From Methanoculleus receptaculi (GTDB lineage: Archaea; Halobacteriota; Methanomicrobia; Methanomicrobiales; Methanoculleaceae): DNA of 64,000 bases. The DNA lies in assembly GCF_033472595.1 (NCBI RefSeq), contig NZ_CP137642.1, positions 62,001 to 126,000 on the forward strand, read 5' to 3'. The position numbers and the translations under genes are program-made. Under the pieces are notes generated by a model. It ran no database searches. It saw nothing but the letters and a program-made list of their open reading frames with translations, and was not told where the DNA came from. Below, in pieces: positions 17,343 through 27,223 of the stretch; position 1 is the first letter of the stretch, and each line of letters begins with the position of its first letter.

Positions 17343-19232
17343 ATGAAAATTGTACCCGATACGAGCGTCGTAATAGATGGACGTATAACCTCGCTGATAA
17401 AAACCGGGGAATATAAAGGAGCAACAATAATCATACCGGAAGCCGTCGTCGCTGAACTGGAGGCCCAGGCAAATCAGGGGCGGGAGATAGGTTTTTCCGG
17501 TCTGACCGAACTTCAGGAACTATTCAGGATGTCAGAAGAGGGTCTCATCGAACTCCAGTTTGCTGGAGAGCGCCCCAGCCTCGATCAGGTGAAACTCTCA
17601 AGCGGCGGCGAGATCGATGCACTCATCCGGAACGTGGCGATCGACCATAAAGCCCGGTTTATCACGAGCGATCTGGTGCAGGCGGAGGTTGCAAAGGCGA
17701 AAGGGCTTGATGTTCTCTATCTCCGACCGCAGATCGGCGATTTCTCGCCGCTCTCGATCGACCAGTTCTTCGATGAAGAGACGATCGCTATCACCCTCAA
17801 AGAGCGGGCTCTGCCGGTGGCAAAGATAGGTAAACTCCAGGCAACCAGGCTTGTCACACTCCGGGACACCCCTATGACCGAACACGAACTGAAAGTGATG
17901 GCACAGGAACTGCTGGAGCGAGCAAAACGTGATCCGGACGGTTTCATCGAGCTTGAAAAAAGGGGGATCACCGTCGTCCAGATCGGGTCGCTCCGGATCT
18001 CGATCGCGAGGAGACCTTTCTCAGACGGCATGGAGATCACAGTGGTCAGGCCGCTTATTGACCTCTCGCTCGACGATTACGCTATGGCACCGGAGATCAA
18101 GCAACGGATCCTTGGTGACCGCCGCGGCGTCCTGATCGCAGGACCCCCGGGCGCTGGAAAGACAACCCTTGCTCAGAGCCTCGCCACATTTCTGGCCGAC
18201 CATAACTTCATTGTCAAGACGATGGAGGCACCACGGGACCTTCAGGTGTCCGACAACATCACCCAGTACACGGCGCTTGAAGGCAGCATGGTGAACACTG
18301 CAGAGGCCCTCCTGCTTGTCCGGCCTGATTACGTCATATTTGACGAGATCCGGAAGAGTGAGGACTTTGCTGTCTACGCTGACATGCGGCTTGCCGGGAT
18401 GGGCATGGTCGGCGTGGTGCATGCGATGGAGGTGCACGACTGCCTCCGGCGGTTCTGCGACCGGGTGGACTACAGCATCCTCCCCCAGATCATTAACACC
18501 ATCATATTTGTGGCTCATGGCGAAATCAAGAAAATTTACGACCTTGAATTGACTATCAAGGCCCCTGAGGGCATGCCACCTGACGCGCACGCACGCCCGG
18601 TGATCGTCGTTCGCAACCACACCCGCGGAGAGCCTGAGATCGAGATATTCCGCTACGAGGGCGAAACCCTGGTGATGCCGCTTGCAAACAGGGAGGCCAC
18701 GGAGCCCGTTGCTGTTGCAGAACCGCCGGCCATCGTGACACCAGCAGCAGAATCCAGGGAGAGTGCCGCCCGGAAGATTGCAGAGAAAGAGATCCAGCGC
18801 GAGATCGGGCGCTACACAAACGGTCCGGTGGATGTGAGGATCATCAACGAGAACAAGGCTGTAGTCTACATCGAGGACAGGGACGTCCCGGCAGCGATCG
18901 GAAAGGGGGGCAAGAACGTATCAGCGATCGTGAACAAACTCGGGATAGGTATTGACATCCGGCCCAGGAGTGAACTCGATGCGGAAAAACCAGCGGAGGG
19001 AGAGATGCACCTTGCCGGCGGTCTCACGATCCGCCTGGACAAGAAGCAGCTTACCATAGTCTCCCCGGAGCACAGGGGCAGGATCGTGGATGTTTTTGCA
19101 GGAAAGGAGTATCTATTCACAGCGACGGTTAACGATGAAGGAGAAGTCATCCTGGCCAGGAACAGCACGATTGCGCAGGAACTGATGAAGCGCTACAACG
19201 ATGCTGAGACGATCCGGCTGCGGCCGGTGTGA
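17343..19232 (+). CDS. PIN domain - ATPase - KH domain protein
   Basis: Conserved archaeal three-part protein of 629 residues. Residues 1-140 are a PIN nuclease-like domain (VPDTSVVIDGR with Asp6, and FITSDLVQAEVA with a further acidic residue). Residues about 250-420 are a secretion-type P-loop ATPase with GPPGAGKTTLAQ near 267 and YVIFDEIRKSEDF as Walker B. Residues about 495-560 are a type I KH RNA-binding domain with the IGKGGKNVSAI loop near 520. The combination implies an RNA-directed ATPase or ribonuclease. The family role is not established. It is followed 40 bp later by leuS. Confidence 0.85.
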   Translation: MKIVPDTSVVIDGRITSLIKTGEYKGATIIIPEAVVAELEAQANQGREIGFSGLTELQELFRMSEEGLIELQFAGERPSLDQVKLSSGGEIDALIRNVAIDHKARFITSDLVQAEVAKAKGLDVLYLRPQIGDFSPLSIDQFFDEETIAITLKERALPVAKIGKLQATRLVTLRDTPMTEHELKVMAQELLERAKRDPDGFIELEKRGITVVQIGSLRISIARRPFSDGMEITVVRPLIDLSLDDYAMAPEIKQRILGDRRGVLIAGPPGAGKTTLAQSLATFLADHNFIVKTMEAPRDLQVSDNITQYTALEGSMVNTAEALLLVRPDYVIFDEIRKSEDFAVYADMRLAGMGMVGVVHAMEVHDCLRRFCDRVDYSILPQIINTIIFVAHGEIKKIYDLELTIKAPEGMPPDAHARPVIVVRNHTRGEPEIEIFRYEGETLVMPLANREATEPVAVAEPPAIVTPAAESRESAARKIAEKEIQREIGRYTNGPVDVRIINENKAVVYIEDRDVPAAIGKGGKNVSAIVNKLGIGIDIRPRSELDAEKPAEGEMHLAGGLTIRLDKKQLTIVSPEHRGRIVDVFAGKEYLFTATVNDEGEVILARNSTIAQELMKRYNDAETIRLRPV

Positions 19233-19272
19233 GATGAGGGGACTGTGAAGAAGAGATATCTGGAGGAATAGT

Positions 19273-22050
19273 GTGAGCGGACTTGATATGCAAAAGAACG
19301 AGAGAGGCTGTCTCGAGCGGTGGGAGCATGCGTTCGAGGTGGATCCGGCGGATAAGGACAAGTATTACCTGACGGTGGCATACCCCTACCCCAGCGGGGC
19401 GATGCATGTCGGCCACGGGCGAACCTACATCGTTCCGGACGTCGTCGCCCGCTATCAGCGGATGAAGGGAAAACAAGTCCTCTTCCCGATGGCGTTCCAC
19501 GTCACCGGTACGCCGGTGATAGGGATCTCAAAGAGGATTGCAAAAGGCGATGAACAGACGATAGGGCTTTACCGTGACATTTACCGGGTGCCCCAGGATA
19601 TTCTCGACCGGTTCATCGACCCTATGGAGATTGTCCGCTACTTCTCGGATGAGTATCGGCGGGTGATGCAGAAGTGCGGCCTCTCGATCGACTGGCGGCG
19701 CCGGTTCATCACCATCGACCCGCAGTACAGCAGGTTTATAGAGTGGCAGTATCAGCACCTGCACGAGAAGGGGCGCGTTGTAAAGGGTGCCCACCCGGTC
19801 AAGTACTGCCCCCAGTGCGAGAACCCCGTCGGAGACCACGACCTCCTCGAGGGCGATAAGGCCGAGATCGTCAGGTTTACTCTCGTTGTCTTCCTGCTCG
19901 GCGACATTAAAATCCCGTGTGCAACCCTCCGCCCCGAGACCATCTACGGTGTGACGAACCTCTGGGTGAGACCCGATCTCACCTATGTCCGGGCGAAGAT
20001 TGATGGCGATGAGTGGATCTTAAGCCGAGAGGCGGCAGCAAAACTGGCGCTGCAGGATCACGATGTCCAGATCACCGGGGAGGTAGCCGGGACGTCGCTG
20101 ATCGACCAGAGGGTGTCCCACCCGCTCTGCGGTGAGGTCCCCATCCTGCCGGCGACGTTTGTTGACCCGGACATGGGAACCGGGATCGTTATGAGCGTTC
20201 CAGCACACGCGCCCTTTGACTACGTCGCAATCCGTGACCTGCAGCGAGAGGGGAGATATACATCCATACAACCGATCCCGCTCATCTCAGTCGAGGGGTA
20301 TGGCGATATACCGGCAAAGGACGCGGTTGAGCGGGCGGGTATCCAGGACCAGAACGATCCAGATATAGAGAAACTCACCCAGGAGGTCTACAACGCTGAA
20401 TTCTCCCGGGGGAGGGTCTTTGAGAAATACGGCGGAAAACCTGTGAAAGAGGCACGGGATGAGGTGGCTGCACTGATGATGGAGCGTTATGGCTCCATCC
20501 CGATGTATGAGTTCGACACCCGACAGGTGATCTGCCGCTGCGGCAGCAGGGTCTATGTGAAGATCCTCCACGGCCAGTGGTTCCTGGCCTACAGCGACCC
20601 GTCCTGGAAAGAAGAGGTGAAGACCGTGCTGGAGGGGATGGCGCTTGTCCCGCCCGAGGTCAGGGCGGAGTTTGAGCGGACGGTCGACTGGCTGAAGGAC
20701 TGGGCCTGCACCCGCCGCGTTGGACTCGGGACGAAACTGCCCTGGGACCCGACCTGGATAGTCGAGCCGCTCTCTGACTCGACGATCTACATGGCCTACT
20801 ACACGATCGCCCACCACCTGAAAGAAATACCGGCAGAAAACCTGACGCCGGAGATCTTCGATTACATCTTCCTCGGTGAGGGTGAGCCAGCGACCCTCGA
20901 TCGCAGCACACTTGAGCGTCTCAGGAGCGAGTTCCTCTACTGGTACCCCTACGACTACCGGTTCTCGGCAAAGGACCTCATCTCAAACCATCTCACGTTC
21001 CAGGTCTTCCACCACTCCGCAATCTTCCCACCGGAACTGCAGCCCCGGGGCATGGTGGTCTTTGGCATGGGGCTCCTGAACGGCGCGAAGATGTCCTCGA
21101 GCAAAGGTAACGTTTTCCTTCTCGAGGACGCCCTCTCGGAGTTCGGCGCCGACACTGTCAGGATGTTCCTTGTGGGAAGCGCTGAGCCCTGGCAGGACTT
21201 TGACTGGCGCAACGACCTTGTATCGTCGACTAAAAAACAGATCGAGCGGTTCTTGAACACAATCCAGGAGGGAAAGGGGGCTGAGGGCTCCTGCGAGATC
21301 GATGCATGGCTTGAAAGCAGGTTGCAGCGCCGCATAGAGAGCACCACGGCAGCGCTCGAGTCGTTCCAGACGCGACAGGCTCTGCAGGAGGCGTTCTTTG
21401 GTATCGAGGCCGACCTGAAATGGTACCGCCGCCGCCTGCCGGATGGCGTGACCGGCAGTGAGGTATTGCGTGACCTCTGCCACACCTGGGTCCGGCTGCT
21501 TGCCCCCTTCATACCGTTCACTTGCGAGGCGCTATGGAGGGATCTCGGCGAGGAGGGAATGGTCTCGTTCGCCCCGTGGCCGGAGGCCGACGAGACGAAG
21601 GTAAATCCAGAGGTTGAACTCGCGGAGGAACTCCTCGCAAGGACCGTCGAGGATATCGAGTCGATCAAAAAGCTCATACCGATGGAACCGAAATCGATCA
21701 CCCTCTTCGTCGCACCAGCCTGGAAACACGAGATCTTCCGGATCGTTGCATCTTCAGACGACAGGACCAGCGGTATGCGCGAGGTGATGCAGAACGAGGA
21801 GGTCCGCAGGCGCGGTCGTGAGGCGGCAGATGCAACAAAGCAGATAACGAAACTCGTGCTGAAACTGCCGCCGCTTCTCGTGCAGCAGATCGCTGAGTTG
21901 AAACTCGATGAGCAGGAGATCCTTGAGAGTTCACGGACGTTCCTGGAACACGAGTTCGGCGTTCCGGTGAGTGTTCAGATCGCCGAGGAGAGCGTGCACC
22001 CCAAGGCCTCGGTTGCGTTGCCGTTTAAGCCGGCGATAGTGATAGAGTAG
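19273..22050 (+). CDS. leuS: Leucyl-tRNA synthetase, archaeal type
   Basis: Charges tRNA-Leu. This 925-residue class I synthetase has the HIGH-type HVGH at residues 45-48, the CP1 editing insertion over about 220-400, zinc-binding cysteines ([21 protein letters not shown]) and the KMSKS-type KMSSSKGN near 605. The anticodon-binding and C-terminal domains fill the last 250 residues. The GTG start at 19273 is supported by a GGAGG site seven bases upstream; ATG 19288 is the next option. A T-run follows the stop at once (22056 onward). Confidence 0.95.
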   Translation: MSGLDMQKNERGCLERWEHAFEVDPADKDKYYLTVAYPYPSGAMHVGHGRTYIVPDVVARYQRMKGKQVLFPMAFHVTGTPVIGISKRIAKGDEQTIGLYRDIYRVPQDILDRFIDPMEIVRYFSDEYRRVMQKCGLSIDWRRRFITIDPQYSRFIEWQYQHLHEKGRVVKGAHPVKYCPQCENPVGDHDLLEGDKAEIVRFTLVVFLLGDIKIPCATLRPETIYGVTNLWVRPDLTYVRAKIDGDEWILSREAAAKLALQDHDVQITGEVAGTSLIDQRVSHPLCGEVPILPATFVDPDMGTGIVMSVPAHAPFDYVAIRDLQREGRYTSIQPIPLISVEGYGDIPAKDAVERAGIQDQNDPDIEKLTQEVYNAEFSRGRVFEKYGGKPVKEARDEVAALMMERYGSIPMYEFDTRQVICRCGSRVYVKILHGQWFLAYSDPSWKEEVKTVLEGMALVPPEVRAEFERTVDWLKDWACTRRVGLGTKLPWDPTWIVEPLSDSTIYMAYYTIAHHLKEIPAENLTPEIFDYIFLGEGEPATLDRSTLERLRSEFLYWYPYDYRFSAKDLISNHLTFQVFHHSAIFPPELQPRGMVVFGMGLLNGAKMSSSKGNVFLLEDALSEFGADTVRMFLVGSAEPWQDFDWRNDLVSSTKKQIERFLNTIQEGKGAEGSCEIDAWLESRLQRRIESTTAALESFQTRQALQEAFFGIEADLKWYRRRLPDGVTGSEVLRDLCHTWVRLLAPFIPFTCEALWRDLGEEGMVSFAPWPEADETKVNPEVELAEELLARTVEDIESIKKLIPMEPKSITLFVAPAWKHEIFRIVASSDDRTSGMREVMQNEEVRRRGREAADATKQITKLVLKLPPLLVQQIAELKLDEQEILESSRTFLEHEFGVPVSVQIAEESVHPKASVALPFKPAIVIE

Positions 22051-22637
22051 GACCCTTTTTCATCCTCCTGCCAGTTTTTTTGTCTTGCTGCCATTTGTGG
22101 CGCTGAACCGTGGGGGAAACCGGCCAGGAATGTTGAATTCCAGGTTCCGCATGCCAGCCCTCCCGAGGGGGCTTCCTGGAGGCCATCAAATAAACGGTTC
22201 TGAGGTATTAAATCACCTCCGGGAAAAATCTTTCGTCGACAACTCCCGCTCACGGGAGAGCAGGCAGTTGATGGCGATTGGCATGGTGAAGCCGCGCCAG
22301 GGATGGAAACGGGGTATTCAAAGAGGCTTCCGTGAAAATGGCACTATAGCAGGAGATGTCTCGCCACCTCCCCATCACTCGCGTCTCATCCGGAGGCTCT
22401 CGTTCATTGACCCCCTCCAGGTAATAGCGTCTCGCAAAAACCCGGCCACCCCCAGGCACAGGTATAATGGCGGTATAAAGGCGGTCTGCGGCAATACAGA
22501 GCCGCGGGGGTCCGTTGCCCGTGGCGAAGTTCATCAAACAGAGGCGCAGCCCGAAAGAATTGGTTTTGCAGCCCCCTCTTAATGGCCGTTCTGGCCGCAA
22601 AATAGAATATGGTGCCCTGTACCTGAGGATAACCCGT
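22051..22637 (+). other. 587-bp gene-free stretch with short hairpins
   Basis: No convincing gene lies between leuS and the convergent 108-residue gene. T-runs at 22054-22060 and near 22075 could end leuS transcription. Two short perfect inverted repeats stand out: GAGGT...ACCTC at 22202-22219, and CTCCCG-CTCA-CGGGAG at 22243-22258. Forward (22085-22582) and reverse (22250-22600) frames are open but have no family-like sequence, no Shine-Dalgarno site and shifting hydrophilic composition. The stretch may hold an RNA gene or gene remnants. Confidence 0.4.
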
Positions 22638-22964
22638 CTAATCCTTTCCCTTCACGGACTGCTGGGCTTTCTTCGCCCGCTCTTTTGCAGTGTAGCCGGT
22701 TACCTGCTGGAGGTAGTTGCGGAATCGACGGTTTGTGTCCAGGATCGTCTCATCATCTGCGGATGAGTCTGACTCGGTATGGACAAACAGCGTCCTCCCT
22801 CCGGCACCTGCCCAGACCTCAAGGCGCAGGAGCGCTCCGTAGGACACGATATAATGCCCATCCTCCGTCAGGCGGGGTTCGACGCCGAACTGGTCGCGGA
22901 GACTCTGTAGCATTGATTCTGTAAGCTTTTTCGTGTATCCGCGTTTGATCTGGTATTCTTGCAT
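22638..22964 (-). CDS. Small conserved methanogen protein (DUF5611-like)
   Basis: This 108-residue basic protein has predicted alpha-beta content and no cysteine motif. It reads MQEYQIKRGYTKKL, then FGVEPRLTEDGHYIVSYGALLRLEV with alternating hydrophobic strands, and ends in a lysine-rich helix (ERAKKAQQSVKGKD). I believe it belongs to a small methanogen family of unknown function often labelled DUF5611; that assignment is from memory. It is divergent from the PAC2 gene at 23024 with about 59 bp between starts. Confidence 0.6.
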   Translation of the reverse strand: MQEYQIKRGYTKKLTESMLQSLRDQFGVEPRLTEDGHYIVSYGALLRLEVWAGAGGRTLFVHTESDSSADDETILDTNRRFRNYLQQVTGYTAKERAKKAQQSVKGKD

Positions 22965-23023
22965 AATATTTTTAAGGGATATCCATCTATCTTAACCTAA
23001 CCGAAGAGCGAGTGATTGATCCC

Positions 23024-23737
23024 ATGGACGATATAAAGGTTACAGCCAGAGCGCCTGGCGGCACCGATGATACCGTGCTGATTGGTTTTCCCGGCAGTGG
23101 GCTCGTTGGGAGTATTGCCCTCCAGTACCTCGTTGAGCAGATGGAATTTGAGCAGATCGGGACCATTACAAGCAAATATTTCCCGCCTGTCGCCCTGATA
23201 GCAAAAGGTGTCATCAGCGCCCCGGTACGCCTGTATGAGAAGGATAACCTCTTAACAGTCGTCTCCGATGTCCCCATTCATCCAGCGATCTGTTACGAGG
23301 TGGCAAACGGCATCATGGACTGGCTCACCCAGTTTGATATAAAGGAGGTCGTCACGATCGCCGGGATCATCACAAACGAACCGGAAAAGAGAGTTTTCGG
23401 GGTCGCAACCAGCGCCGAATTACTGCAGCGTATCGAGGATAAAGCGATCATCCTCCCCATGGCGAGCCTATCAGGTGTTGCAGCAAGCATCCTCACGGAG
23501 TGCAAGACGCGTGGGATCCCGGGGGTAGGGCTGCTCGGGGAGACGATGAACACACCTGACCCGCGGGCAGCTGCAGCAACGATTGAAGTTCTGAACCAGA
23601 TCTACGACCTCAACCTGGATGTCCAGCCATTGCTCGAACAGGTGGTTGAGATCGAGGCGGCAATGGCCCAGATCGCCGAGCAGGTGCAGAATACGGAGGG
23701 GCAGCCTCGAAGAGAGCAGCTGCCGATGTACGGGTGA
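23024..23737 (+). CDS. PAC2-family proteasome assembly chaperone homologue (copy 1)
   Basis: This 237-residue protein has the PAC2 fold signature VLIGFPGSGLVGSIALQYLV near the start and GVGLLGETMNTPDPRAA near residue 170. A C-terminal helix of about 45 residues follows (LEQVVEIEAAMAQIAEQVQ). Archaeal homologues are thought to assist 20S proteasome assembly, but direct roles are not settled. ATG 23024 follows an AGTGAT site at the right distance. The DUF473 gene begins 5 bp after its stop. A second PAC2 gene occurs at 51624. Confidence 0.8.
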   Translation: MDDIKVTARAPGGTDDTVLIGFPGSGLVGSIALQYLVEQMEFEQIGTITSKYFPPVALIAKGVISAPVRLYEKDNLLTVVSDVPIHPAICYEVANGIMDWLTQFDIKEVVTIAGIITNEPEKRVFGVATSAELLQRIEDKAIILPMASLSGVAASILTECKTRGIPGVGLLGETMNTPDPRAAAATIEVLNQIYDLNLDVQPLLEQVVEIEAAMAQIAEQVQNTEGQPRREQLPMYG

Positions 23738-23742
23738 TCTGC

Positions 23743-24132
23743 ATGAAATACGCAGCGTTAACAGGAATCTCACCATCAGTAATCGCTGAACTCAAGAGCG
23801 GAAAGCCACGAACCCTCGAACTGAACAGCGCTCACAACATCATAACCCTGACCGGGACCGCACCCGGAGACTGCATCTTCATGACCTCGATCACCGAGGA
23901 AGACCTCTCTCCAGGAGACCCGGGGATAATGGTCGATCTCCTCGCCCTCGATATAAGCATGAGGCGGGTTGAGGTTGTCAACCCGGTCTTTTACGAGGAG
24001 AGGGAGAGGATGTCTGCAAGGATCAAGGTCCGGTTCCGGGGGGTGACCATAGCCCGCGACGTGGAGGGGCGGAAATGGGGGGAGCCAACCAGGGTTGAGA
24101 TCGTCACACCGGCTTGCTACCGGGCCGGGTGA
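23743..24132 (+). CDS. DUF473-like conserved methanogen protein
   Basis: The 129-residue product begins MKYAALTGISPSVIAELKSG and is predicted to be a small beta-rich protein, with hydrophobic strands IITLTGTAPGDCIFMTS and MSARIKVRFRGVTIARDV. The name DUF473 is from recall of this N-terminus. Function is unknown. It lies 5 bp after the PAC2 gene and is probably in the same transcript. An ACCCT-CAA-AGGGT hairpin at 24166-24178 follows. Confidence 0.6.
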   Translation: MKYAALTGISPSVIAELKSGKPRTLELNSAHNIITLTGTAPGDCIFMTSITEEDLSPGDPGIMVDLLALDISMRRVEVVNPVFYEERERMSARIKVRFRGVTIARDVEGRKWGEPTRVEIVTPACYRAG

Positions 24133-24177
24133 CACACCCTTACACCCTTCTCCCTCGGAAATGAGACCCTCAAAGGG

Positions 24178-24186
24178 TTAATATTA
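24178..24186 (+). promoter_or_regulatory. Box A (TATA) candidate for tRNA-Arg
   Basis: TTAATATTA is centred about 35 bp upstream of the mature tRNA start. The tRNA-Phe gene has a similar box at about 33 bp. Confidence 0.4.
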
Positions 24187-24216
24187 CCAGGCAACCAATG
24201 TATAAAACCACCACGT

Positions 24217-24291
24217 GGGTCTGTGGCTTAGTCAGGATAGAGCGCCGGGCTTCTAACCCGGATGTCGGGGGTTCGAATCCCTCCAGGCCCG
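24217..24291 (+). tRNA. tRNA-Arg (anticodon TCT)
   Basis: A full cloverleaf can be drawn. The acceptor stem is GGGTCTG with CAGGCCC plus discriminator G. The D arm is GCTTAGTCAGGATAGAGC. The anticodon stem CCGGG/CCCGG encloses CTTCTAA with TCT as anticodon, and the T arm is GGGGG-TTCGAAT-CCCTC. CCA is not encoded. UCU reads AGA and probably AGG codons. Confidence 0.95.
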
Positions 24292-24397
24292 TCTGACCGC
24301 TTCTCAGGAGATTGCAGTTCCAGGTATCTTCTAACCGCATAACGGCGGCCCATTCTTCATTGATCTTGGAAAAATGATTGTATCAGTCCTGACCCTC

Positions 24398-26392
24398 TCA
24401 CCGCACCTTCGTCCCAGGGCTGACTGGACGGAGGGGGACAAGAAGCGAGGCCTCGTCACCGGCGGCAAGTATCATCCCCCTGCTCTCGACCCCAAAGATC
24501 TTTGCCGGGGCGAGGTTTACGACCACAGCAACCTCTCTGCCCACAAGGTCTTCGGGGGTGTAGAACTGCGCGATCCCGCTGACCACCTGGCGTTTCTCGC
24601 CACCGACGTCGAGGATGAGTTTGTAGAGTTTCTTTGATCCATCGATCGGTTCGGCCGCAACAACCCTTGCTATGCGGATGTCGAGTTTTGAAAACTCATC
24701 GATGGAGACTGTCGGTGCTTTTGCCCCTGCAGCCTCCCCGGCCTTCGCAACCCGCGCCTCCATGACCTTCTCAAGCGCCTCGACCTGTTCTTTCTCGATC
24801 TTTTTAAACAGTGGAACGGGTTTTCCAAGTGCTCTCGCCCCAATCGGCGCTGTAGCCTCAGCGATCGGATGTGCCGCGAGATCGTCGTCGTAGCCGAGCA
24901 TCGTCCACGCCCGCTGCATGGAGCCCGGCATCAGGGGCTGGAAGACCACTGTAAGGGCCTTGACCATCTGGAGACAGTCAGCGATAACCTGCTTTGCAGC
25001 GGCCTGATCCTCCTTGATCAGTTTCCAGGGGGCGTTGTTCTGGATGTAAGCGTTCCCGAACGAGGCCAGGCTCATCATACCATCGACGGCACCCTTGAAG
25101 TCGTAATCGCGCATCCGGGCATCTATCGCGGCAAGCGAGCGCTCGATCTCCTCGATGATACCCGGTTGTGGAGCAACGTCTGGCACACCGGAGAACTCCT
25201 TCTCGGCGAAGTACATCGTCCGGTATATGAAGTTCCCGAGCGTCCCCACGATCTCATTATTCACCCGCTCGGCGTAGACCTTCCAGGAGAAGTCCAGCTC
25301 CTTCGTGTGGCTGGTGTAGGAGAGGAGATAGTAGCGGAGGTAGTCCGCAGGGAGCCCCTGGTCCAGGTAGTCATCGTTTGTCCAGACAACATACCCGCGA
25401 GACTTTGAGAACTTCTTGCCATCGATTGTGACCATGCCGCTTGCAACCACCGCGTGCGGGAGACCGTATCCTGCTCCTTTGAGGAGCGCCGGCCAGAAGA
25501 TGCAGTGGTGGTAGATGATATCCCCGCCGATGAAGTGAGTAACCCTCGTAGTATCGCCGCACCAGTAGTCTTTCCAGTCGACCCCGACAGCGTTTGCCCA
25601 CTCCTTCGTGAACGAGATGTAACCGATTGGCGCGTCCACCCAGACGTAGACGACAAGGTCGTCACGCCCCGGAAATTTAACACCCCAGTCAAGCGTCCGG
25701 GTAATGCACCAGTCGCGCAGCCCATCCTTCACCCAGCCGAGAGCGTAGTTCCTGGCGGTGGCCGTGCCCCGGAGGGTGGGCAGGTAGTCCAGAAGGAAGT
25801 CCCGGAATGCCGAGAGCCTGAAGAAATAGTGCTCCTGTTTGCGATATTCAGCCTTGCTACCACAGATCTTGCAGACAGCATCCCTGAGTTCACCAGGCTC
25901 CAGGTGCTGTCCGCAGCCCTGGTCACACTCATCGCCCCTCGCAATCGCCCCGCAGTGAGGGCAGACACCCTCCACATAGCGGTCCGGGAGAAACCGCTCG
26001 CACTGCGGGCAGTAACTCTGGCTGACAGTCTTTTCGTAGACATAGCCGTTATCTATCAACCGCTGCACGACCGAGCGGGTGGTCTCATGGTTCATGGAGT
26101 CGTCGGTCATGCCAAAGTGGTCGAAGACGACGTCCATCCGTCGGAACGTATCATAGAAATGCTCGTGATAGCGCTCCGAGAGTGCCCTGGGCGTCGAGCC
26201 CTCCTGCTCGGCGCTGATCACGATCGGCGTTCCATGGTTATCAGAACCACATATAAAAGCGACCTCCTCTCCCGACCGGCGCATATAGCGGACGTAAAAG
26301 TCCGCCGGCACGTAGGTCCGCAGGTGCCCAATGTGGCAGGGACCATTCGTGTACGGGAGCCCGCACGTTACCAGCAACGGCTTACCACTCAT
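24398..26392 (-). CDS. metG: Methionyl-tRNA synthetase with C-terminal tRNA-binding domain
   Basis: Charges initiator and elongator tRNA-Met. This 664-residue class I enzyme has HIGH at residues 20-23 (GPCHIGHLRTY). A two-knuckle zinc domain follows (CPQCERF, CPHCGAI, CDQGCGQ, CKICG). KFSKS near 326-331 is the KMSKS variant. An EMAPII/Trbp111-type domain covers the last 110 residues (FSKLDIRIARVVAAEPI through FGVESRGMILAA). It is divergent from the 26435 gene with 42 bp between starts. Confidence 0.96.
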   Translation of the reverse strand: MSGKPLLVTCGLPYTNGPCHIGHLRTYVPADFYVRYMRRSGEEVAFICGSDNHGTPIVISAEQEGSTPRALSERYHEHFYDTFRRMDVVFDHFGMTDDSMNHETTRSVVQRLIDNGYVYEKTVSQSYCPQCERFLPDRYVEGVCPHCGAIARGDECDQGCGQHLEPGELRDAVCKICGSKAEYRKQEHYFFRLSAFRDFLLDYLPTLRGTATARNYALGWVKDGLRDWCITRTLDWGVKFPGRDDLVVYVWVDAPIGYISFTKEWANAVGVDWKDYWCGDTTRVTHFIGGDIIYHHCIFWPALLKGAGYGLPHAVVASGMVTIDGKKFSKSRGYVVWTNDDYLDQGLPADYLRYYLLSYTSHTKELDFSWKVYAERVNNEIVGTLGNFIYRTMYFAEKEFSGVPDVAPQPGIIEEIERSLAAIDARMRDYDFKGAVDGMMSLASFGNAYIQNNAPWKLIKEDQAAAKQVIADCLQMVKALTVVFQPLMPGSMQRAWTMLGYDDDLAAHPIAEATAPIGARALGKPVPLFKKIEKEQVEALEKVMEARVAKAGEAAGAKAPTVSIDEFSKLDIRIARVVAAEPIDGSKKLYKLILDVGGEKRQVVSGIAQFYTPEDLVGREVAVVVNLAPAKIFGVESRGMILAAGDEASLLVPLRPVSPGTKVR

Positions 26393-26434
26393 CCTTATCT
26401 ACTCTCGTTGCGATGCTAATAAAGATACCAGCGC

Positions 26435-27223
26435 ATGGCACGACGAATCAGAATACCGGTGAGATCGTTTGGCTCAGAGGTCGGGAGGCCCGGCGTCCCG
26501 GAACTTGCGGAATGGCTGAAAGGGAAAACCGGGACAGAGGTGGATCTTACCACCTACCGGCTCGAACGCTCGCTTGACGCCCAGGACGGTGTCTCAATTC
26601 CAGCTGCTGGCGGCCTCTTCTATGCCGAACGGTTACGGGAGGTCTTTACCAGCATGAAGAACGGAGTGCTGATCGACGAACCCGGTGTCGAACCGGCGGC
26701 CGTGACCGCAGATGCCCTGTTTGTGCGGGGGAGATGTAAAGACGCCAGGATTGCTCTTCCTGCACCGCACATCATGGGGTTCCGGGACAACTACATCGGA
26801 GACCGGGAAGAATTCGCCGAGACTATCTCAGACCTCTACGCTGGACTCATGCGGGATATGCGCGACCAGGGTCTCGCGGGGCACGTTCTGATAGCGGATA
26901 CACCTGAGGTGATCGAACTCGAGCGGCTGGCTGGCAGAAAAGTCCTCTTCTTCCCTCGCAACCCGACGAGGTTCGACATTGAACTCCTGCTCGAGTACCA
27001 GGACTCTCTCATCCTCCCGGCGACTGATCTCGACCGCCTTCCCGACCTTATGGAACGGTTCCGTCTCCGGAAGTTAATCCTTCTCAACCCGGAGGAAGGG
27101 GACGTTGTGGCGGCGACCGGGATAGTCGACGCTGATAGCCTCGAGGTGGGTGGCTACTGTGCAGATACCGCCTGCCCTGACTACTGGAAGAGACTTCTGG
27201 ACAGAGCGTTCATTCCTCGATAG
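26435..27223 (+). CDS. Conserved archaeal protein of unknown function
   Basis: This 262-residue cytoplasmic protein has alternating helices and strands and no signal or membrane segment. I see no catalytic motif I can name. Notable segments are VSIPAAGGLFYAERLREVF, APHIMGFRDNYIGDREEF and a C-terminal GGYCADTACPDYWKRLLD with two cysteines. Its 3' end overlaps the convergent DHH phosphoesterase gene by 14 bp. Confidence 0.6.
   Translation: MARRIRIPVRSFGSEVGRPGVPELAEWLKGKTGTEVDLTTYRLERSLDAQDGVSIPAAGGLFYAERLREVFTSMKNGVLIDEPGVEPAAVTADALFVRGRCKDARIALPAPHIMGFRDNYIGDREEFAETISDLYAGLMRDMRDQGLAGHVLIADTPEVIELERLAGRKVLFFPRNPTRFDIELLLEYQDSLILPATDLDRLPDLMERFRLRKLILLNPEEGDVVAATGIVDADSLEVGGYCADTACPDYWKRLLDRAFIPR

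Noticed and set aside
22085-22600. Open frames in both directions in the leuS-DUF5611 gap
   Set aside because: No Shine-Dalgarno site and no recognisable domain or hydrophobic pattern; kept only as a gap entry.
24201-24207. TATAAAA as promoter of tRNA-Arg
   Set aside because: Only about 10 bp from the mature tRNA start, too close for an archaeal TATA box; TTAATATTA at 24178 is better placed.
25454-26419. Forward 321-codon frame opposite metG
   Set aside because: metG has HIGH, KFSKS and zinc motifs; the forward frame is an artefact of high GC.
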